A DNA stretch of 37,223 nucleotides from Saprospiraceae bacterium (GTDB taxonomy: Bacteria > Bacteroidota > Bacteroidia > Chitinophagales > Saprospiraceae), in the NCBI GenBank assembly GCA_020630735.1, contig JAHDIP010000034.1:1-37223 (forward strand), given 5' to 3'. Position 1 is the first letter of the stretch. Each line of letters starts with the position of its first letter. The notes beneath the pieces were generated by a model. That model was not told the origin of the DNA. It did no database searches and worked only from the letters and a program-made list of their open reading frames with translations. Position numbers and translations under genes: made by a program. Shown here piece by piece: positions 32,597-37,223 of this stretch.

Positions 32597-33631
32597 ATGA
32601 AAACACCCCAATTAGAAAATAAGTTTTGTCGGAATTGCCATCATCCTTTAGAAGATGAAGCAAAGTATTGCTCTATATGCAGCCAAAAAAACACTACTGG
32701 CAAGACAAGTGTAGCTGATTTATTTTATGAGGTGTTTACTTCTATTTTCAATTATGATTCTAAGTTATTTGTTAGTCTTCGGAAGTTGTTTAGTCCTGGC
32801 GAGCTTACTATAGAATATTTCAAAGGGCGTCACAAACGCTACCTTCATCCTGTTCGACTGTTTTTCACGATGATGATTATTCATTTTGCAGTATTTCAAT
32901 TTATTGCTAATGATAATATAAAATTAGGGATGAATGGCGATCAACTCAGTTCTTCCAAAACAGAAATAAGTAATAGTGAACTCGTACAAGAACTACTACA
33001 AAAAAGAGAAAAAATCACAGCACAATATCCATCAGATGAAACAAAAATTGCGCTTGACTCTTTGCTAAATTCAGTAGAACAAAAATATAATCGTTTCGAC
33101 GATACTATTTCAATCAACAATATTTCGATTGTACAAAAAGATTTACTTTTGTTAAATGCTGATCAATTAATAGAAAAGTATAAAATAGAAGACTACTGGA
33201 AACAAATAGCTTTTAGACAAGGTTTAAAAATAATAAAAGATGGAGAAGGCTTCGGTAAGTTTCTTTTAGGAAAACTCAGTTGGTTAATCTTGTTTATGAT
33301 GCCTTTGTTGGGATTGATTTTAAAACTACTTTATTTTCGTAGTAGCCATTATTATGTAGAACATCTTGTGTTTTCATTTCATTATAATGCTTTTGTATTT
33401 TTTATTTTGACCTTATCTTACTTTGCAGCAACATTATCATTTATCAACGACTCTATACTTTTACTTATCCTTCCCTTTTTGTACCTCTACTTGTATGTTG
33501 CTATGCTAAGGGTGTATAAACAATCAAAAGAAAAAACGTTCTTAAAATTTATTTTATTAAACTTTTCTTACATGATTGTATCCGCTTTTTCATTGATTGT
33601 TGGTATAATAATAGGATTAGTTTTATTTTAG
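32597..33631 (+). CDS. DUF3667 zinc-ribbon membrane protein
   Basis: This 344-residue protein opens with a zinc ribbon, Cys11-x2-Cys14 and Cys25-x2-Cys28. It then has the DUF3667 core with F-N-Y-D-S-K-L, L-F-S-P-G-E-L-T-I-E-Y-F-K-G-R-H-K-R-Y-L-H-P (split by eye around 68-87) and several membrane segments (about 88-107, 223-242, 252-275, 278-300, 316-343). A charged loop of about 110 residues (about 110-220) separates the first membrane segment from the rest. The family is common in Bacteroidota and has no established role. It lies 6 bp upstream of gatB, so the two are probably co-transcribed. The start ATG sits in a TTTGGCAATATGAAAAC stretch that resembles the dispersed short repeat. Confidence 0.8.
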   Translation: MKTPQLENKFCRNCHHPLEDEAKYCSICSQKNTTGKTSVADLFYEVFTSIFNYDSKLFVSLRKLFSPGELTIEYFKGRHKRYLHPVRLFFTMMIIHFAVFQFIANDNIKLGMNGDQLSSSKTEISNSELVQELLQKREKITAQYPSDETKIALDSLLNSVEQKYNRFDDTISINNISIVQKDLLLLNADQLIEKYKIEDYWKQIAFRQGLKIIKDGEGFGKFLLGKLSWLILFMMPLLGLILKLLYFRSSHYYVEHLVFSFHYNAFVFFILTLSYFAATLSFINDSILLLILPFLYLYLYVAMLRVYKQSKEKTFLKFILLNFSYMIVSAFSLIVGIIIGLVLF

Positions 33632-33637
33632 CATCTT

Positions 33638-35089
33638 ATGTCAGTATACGAAAAATATGAAACCGTAGTTGGTCTCGAAGTACATGTCCAATTATCGACA
33701 AAAAGCAAGGCTTTTTGTGCCGATGATACTCGTTTTGGTGCAAGGCCCAATACCCATATCAGTGCCATCTCTCTTGCCTATCCAGGTACACTTCCTCGTT
33801 TGAATAAAAAACAAGTCGAAAGTGCCGTGAAATTAGGTTTAGCAATCGGTAGTAAAATCAATCAAGAAAGTCGGTTTGATCGGAAAAATTATTTCTATGC
33901 CGATCTACCTAAAGGTTATCAGATTACGCAAGATGCCTCCCCTATTTGCATTGGTGGTCAACTAACCATCAATGCAAATGATGCAGAACGCACTATTCGT
34001 ATACACCATATACATATGGAAGAAGATGCTGGAAAATCAATACACGATATGTCTCCAAAATCATCTTTTATTGATTTAAACAGAGCAGGCGTTCCGCTTT
34101 TAGAAATTGTAACAGAACCTGATTTTAGATCGCCAGAAGAGGTAGATGTTTTTATGAATACGATACGGCAGCTTGTGCGCTACCTTGAAATATCGGATGG
34201 TAATATGGAAGAAGGTTCAATGCGGTGCGATTGTAATGTATCTGTTCGACTAAAAGGAGCAGAAACGTATGGTGAACGTTGTGAAATAAAAAACATGAAT
34301 TCCATGCGCTTTGCTCGTCGAGCAATTAGTTACGAAGTAAAACGTCAAATAGATCTCATTGAAGCAGGCGGAAAAGTACAACAACAAACCTTAAACTTTG
34401 ATCCTGTAACTGGAATAACAACTCCGCTTAGAGATAAAGAAGATGCACATGATTATCGGTATTTTCCTGAACCAGATTTGCCCCCTGTGCATCTTTCTGA
34501 TTCGTTTATCAATAATTTAAAAACTCAAATGCCTCCATTGCCGCAAGAGTTGTTCAAGCAGTTTACAAGTAAATTTAGTCTCTCTGATTACGATGCTACC
34601 TTATTAACAGAGGAAAAAGAAACGGCCCTTTTTTATTTGGATTTAGTAAAAAACACTCCTCATCATAAAGCAGCAGCTAATCTTTTGATTAATAAAATAA
34701 AGCCTTATCTGAATGAACAAAAAAGTAGCGTTGCAACTTTTCCATTGAGTGTAAAATCGTTGGCTGACTTTATACAACTGATAGAAGATGGTAAGGTGAG
34801 TAATACTATTGCATACCAACGAATTTTTCCAGCATTGATTGAAACACCTACACAAACACCATTGGCTATCGCCGAAAAACTAAACCTCATCCAAAATGCA
34901 GACGAAGATTTCTTGCAGCAACTGGTACAAGAAGTCATCAAGAAATATCCAGATAAAGTAACAACTTATCAAAAAGGGAAAAAGGGTTTAATAGGTTTTT
35001 TTATGGGCGAAGTGATGCGTCTTTCGAAAGGTAAAGCTGATCCTAAAGCAACTAATGCCTTACTAAGAAAAGTCCTAGAAAAGCAATAA
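33638..35089 (+). CDS. gatB: Aspartyl/glutamyl-tRNA(Asn/Gln) amidotransferase subunit B
   Basis: This 483-residue protein matches GatB throughout: VVGLEVHVQL near the start, A-Y-P-G-T-L-P-R-L-N (48-57), K-N-Y-F-Y-A-D-L-P-K-G-Y-Q-I-T-Q (split at 88-103), M-E-E-D-A-G-K-S-I-H, a C-D-C-N-V-S-V-R segment, D-Y-R-Y-F-P-E-P-D-L-P-P, and a C-terminal helical YqeY-like tail that binds tRNA. With GatA and GatC it amidates Glu-tRNA-Gln or Asp-tRNA-Asn in the cytoplasm, passing ammonia from GatA. Neither gatA nor gatC is in the window, so the subunits are encoded apart, as is usual in Bacteroidota. Length is normal. It starts 6 bp after the DUF3667 gene. Confidence 0.97.
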   Translation: MSVYEKYETVVGLEVHVQLSTKSKAFCADDTRFGARPNTHISAISLAYPGTLPRLNKKQVESAVKLGLAIGSKINQESRFDRKNYFYADLPKGYQITQDASPICIGGQLTINANDAERTIRIHHIHMEEDAGKSIHDMSPKSSFIDLNRAGVPLLEIVTEPDFRSPEEVDVFMNTIRQLVRYLEISDGNMEEGSMRCDCNVSVRLKGAETYGERCEIKNMNSMRFARRAISYEVKRQIDLIEAGGKVQQQTLNFDPVTGITTPLRDKEDAHDYRYFPEPDLPPVHLSDSFINNLKTQMPPLPQELFKQFTSKFSLSDYDATLLTEEKETALFYLDLVKNTPHHKAAANLLINKIKPYLNEQKSSVATFPLSVKSLADFIQLIEDGKVSNTIAYQRIFPALIETPTQTPLAIAEKLNLIQNADEDFLQQLVQEVIKKYPDKVTTYQKGKKGLIGFFMGEVMRLSKGKADPKATNALLRKVLEKQ

Positions 35090-35169
35090 CAACAGCTGAG
35101 CATTTTCGATCATACTTGCGTTAGCCATTTTATTCTCTTATTTTGTAGTTGAATCAATGTTTATTTTTT

Positions 35170-35505
35170 ATGCCTAGACCTAATGACGAAATTGTAAAGC
35201 GGTATTATACTATTAGTGAGATCGCTAAAATGTTTGATGTTTCTAAATCGTTAATTCGTTTTTGGGAATCTGAGTTTGATATCTTACGTCCGCACAAAAA
35301 CAGTAAAGGCGATCGACGTTTTACACAAGAAAACATCACACAAATACGTATCATCTATAACCTTGTCAAAGAAAAAGGTTTTACGCTGAAAGGAGCTAAA
35401 AAAGAGATTAAACTATATAAAGAACGACTAAAAGCACAAGAAAAAACAATAAAAAGCCTAAAAAAAATTAGAGCGATGTTGGTGCAATTAAAAGCACAAA
35501 TATAG
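35170..35505 (+). CDS. MerR-family transcriptional regulator
   Basis: ATG 35170 (M-P-R-P-N-D-E) is chosen over an upstream in-frame TTG at 35149. The 111-residue protein has the winged helix-turn-helix of MerR regulators: Y-Y-T-I-S-E-I-A-K-M-F-D-V-S (about 13-26), L-I-R-F-W-E-S-E-F (about 29-37) and R-R-F-T-Q-E-N-I (about 50-57). A short lysine-rich dimerisation helix follows (about 80-111). There is no cysteine-based metal site or large effector domain, so the signal is not evident. This short form, with a 'RFWESEFDILRP' segment, is typical of a widespread Bacteroidota regulator. A TTG-N19-TTATTTTG promoter-like sequence lies near 35116-35145. It is convergent with the next gene, 6 bp away. 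Confidence 0.9.
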   Translation: MPRPNDEIVKRYYTISEIAKMFDVSKSLIRFWESEFDILRPHKNSKGDRRFTQENITQIRIIYNLVKEKGFTLKGAKKEIKLYKERLKAQEKTIKSLKKIRAMLVQLKAQI

Positions 35506-35511
35506 TTTCAA

Positions 35512-37011
35512 TTAATGAATTTTATTATCTAAATTTTCTATTACTACTCCCCATAATACATCATAAGGAATGATCTCAATTTCATGCGATTGGTTGGCTC
35601 TTTCAAGCGGTACTGTTTTTAATTTCTCTATATATTTTTTGGATTTTCTTATTGTTGCTATTTTATTAAAATTTCCATTTGCTATTTGACTTAACATTTT
35701 AATGAAACAGTTGCTTCGAAAATTTTCATTAATTCGGATATATTTTGCACCATATTTCTGCAAATTGTCTATTCTATTTCTTGCCTTTTCATACTCTTTT
35801 CGTTTGATTAAAAATAAAACCTGGATAACTAGAATCGGGATATTCATTCCTCGCTTATCTGTTGAAAAGGTAGGTACTTCATTTAAAAACTTAGCTAATC
35901 TAAAAAGTTGCTTTTTTTCTGTTAGTATTCTTCCGATCTCTACGAGATAGTTTGCATAAGCTTCATAGATTAACAATAGTTGTTTACGCTCTCCACTCAA
36001 TACTTTAAAAGTTGGATAATTAACTACTTCATCAATTTTTTCGTAAGCTTCTTTGTAGTCTTCTTTATATATCAGAAATTTAAAATATTGCATCTGGACA
36101 ACAAACCAATTATTACTTCCTTCCACTATTTTCCCCATACTTATTTTAAATACTCTTTCTGCTTTTTCGTATTGCTTAGAATTCATGTAATATGGTAAAG
36201 TATTCTGATAAAAAAAAAGTAAAATGGAATCTCCTATGATTCGTCCATTCTCAAAAAAATCAATGGCTTCTTCACATATTTCTGTAACTTTTCTATGGTC
36301 TCCTTTTTCACTATGAATAGAAACTTGTATTTGATAATACAAGATGTACAATTTGTCCCAGTCAAATTGAATTGCATTACGGTAAATCTCTTGTACATCT
36401 GAGTCATTTACAATATCCTCTATCTTTGTTCGATATTTTTTAAGATGAAATCTAACTAGATTCTCATAAATTGATTTTGCTTGAAATTCTGCATCTAGAA
36501 GTTTGAGACTGTTTTGGGCTATTTTATTGTATTTTGTGTATTCTCGCTCATTACTTTCTGTAATGCTATAATGCTCTTTTAATAAACAAGATAAATCAAA
36601 GATGATATTGGTATGTTTATACTTTTGGGCTTGAGTAAGTGTTTTTCTCGCCAAAAGAATTCCAGAATTTCTTCCACCTCTACCTATTATGTTTTTTGTA
36701 ATCGCAAAATTTTTATGACAGTTGTAAAATGCTTTTTGCATATCATTAAACCTAGGAGAATTAACATCTATTAACAAAATAGCAGTAGATAAACGATCGT
36801 ATAAACGTGTGCGTAGTTCTCTATATTGCCTCGACTTTTCATCTGCATTATAAAAATGCTGGGCAGCATCAAGATCAGATTTTAAGGTATTATTGCAAAT
36901 TCCATCATAAAATTCTTTTAAAAGAGGGCTAAAATCAAGATTTATTGTCTTAATTTTGTTTTTAGTAATGATAGATACCAATTCTTTTAAGATTCGAAAT
37001 TTGATTTTCAT
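35512..37011 (-). CDS. Helical-repeat (TPR-like) protein of unknown function
   Basis: The start is set at ATG 37011 (M-K-I-K-F-R-I-L-K-E-L) because the frame up to 37080 encodes an atypical hydrophobic leader with no clear start context; if ATG 37080 were used, a membrane anchor could be argued. The 499-residue protein is almost entirely helical and rich in K, I, N and Y. Paired helices such as K-Q-Y-E-K-A-E-R-V-F-K-I and K-E-D-Y-K-E-A-Y-E-K-I-D-E and K-R-K-E-Y-E-K-A-R-N-R-I recur every 35-40 residues, which is a TPR-like pattern. I recognise no enzymatic domain. A scaffold or protein-interaction role is likely. No promoter box was found in the 212 bp upstream to the window edge. Confidence 0.65.
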   Translation of the reverse strand: MKIKFRILKELVSIITKNKIKTINLDFSPLLKEFYDGICNNTLKSDLDAAQHFYNADEKSRQYRELRTRLYDRLSTAILLIDVNSPRFNDMQKAFYNCHKNFAITKNIIGRGGRNSGILLARKTLTQAQKYKHTNIIFDLSCLLKEHYSITESNEREYTKYNKIAQNSLKLLDAEFQAKSIYENLVRFHLKKYRTKIEDIVNDSDVQEIYRNAIQFDWDKLYILYYQIQVSIHSEKGDHRKVTEICEEAIDFFENGRIIGDSILLFFYQNTLPYYMNSKQYEKAERVFKISMGKIVEGSNNWFVVQMQYFKFLIYKEDYKEAYEKIDEVVNYPTFKVLSGERKQLLLIYEAYANYLVEIGRILTEKKQLFRLAKFLNEVPTFSTDKRGMNIPILVIQVLFLIKRKEYEKARNRIDNLQKYGAKYIRINENFRSNCFIKMLSQIANGNFNKIATIRKSKKYIEKLKTVPLERANQSHEIEIIPYDVLWGVVIENLDNKIH

Positions 37012-37223
37012 AGCGTTTATGTTTTCATAATAAATCCTTGTCTCAAGGAAAATGGAACACAACAATATACAAAAAAACACACTACTTCCCTGTTTTTCAA
37101 CAACTTAATTTCAAAATATATAAATTATCATCAAATCTGAATACCTCAAAGTGACACAAATAGGGCAATATTAATATAAAATTAATGTTGATATTTGTAA
37201 TAGAACAAAACGTTATAAAATAT

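Noticed and set aside
1-37223. Search for defence islands, toxin-antitoxin pairs, phage or biosynthetic clusters
   Set aside because: No transposase, integrase, restriction, CRISPR, toxin-antitoxin, NRPS/PKS or phage structural gene was recognised; accessory content is limited to secreted proteins and small non-coding repeats.

Overview
The window looks like chromosomal DNA from a low-GC member of the Bacteroidota, most likely of the Saprospiria type. Evidence: five proteins end in type IX secretion (T9SS) type A sorting domains with a PNP motif near the start; gene starts lack strong Shine-Dalgarno sequences; several upstream regions carry the Bacteroidota -7 box TAnnTTTG; and many proteins belong to families common in this phylum (DUF2279, DUF3667, DUF1761, a long aromatic amino acid hydroxylase). 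No rRNA, tRNA, CRISPR array, prophage or transposase gene was seen. The species assignment is inference.

Layout. 1-457 holds a 273-bp MITE-like element with target-site duplication. 458-6665 holds a small zinc-ribbon protein and two large secreted beta-propeller proteins whose last 351 bp are almost identical. 6714-10300 holds a long phenylalanine-hydroxylase-type enzyme, a GNAT acetyltransferase and an unknown 408-residue protein. 10366-15243 holds a secreted M43 metalloprotease, a DUF1761 membrane protein on the opposite strand, a 30-bp perfect bidirectional terminator and a large secreted protein with a complete lysyl oxidase catalytic domain. 15788-21243 holds a DNase I/sphingomyelinase-fold phosphodiesterase, a prohibitin-family protein, a DUF2279 protein, a 756-bp gene-free stretch with hairpin repeats and a second secreted M43 protease.

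21273-26167 is a minus-strand cluster that reads as one unit: Gfo/Idh/MocA dehydrogenase, small outer-membrane protein, GDPD-like lipoprotein, a second lipoprotein and a polyprenyl-phosphate sugar transferase. It is probably concerned with a surface polysaccharide. 26405-30325 holds alaS diverging from an anchored M23 peptidase. 30592-32425 is a DGPF/YCII protein followed by an ECF42-type sigma factor with a long C-terminal domain. 32597-35505 holds a DUF3667 zinc-ribbon membrane protein, gatB and a MerR-type regulator. The window closes with a helical-repeat-like protein of unknown function on the minus strand.

The most striking points are the T9SS-exported lysyl oxidase, with its copper-site histidines and both quinone-cofactor residues in place; the near-identical sorting modules of two neighbouring secreted proteins (recent gene conversion or duplication); the short non-coding mobile or repeat elements, including a 20-bp perfect palindrome that appears to have inserted precisely into a second repeat; and the ECF42/DGPF pair. 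Three secreted proteins (two M43 proteases and the lysyl oxidase) could together remodel extracellular protein, but that link is inference.
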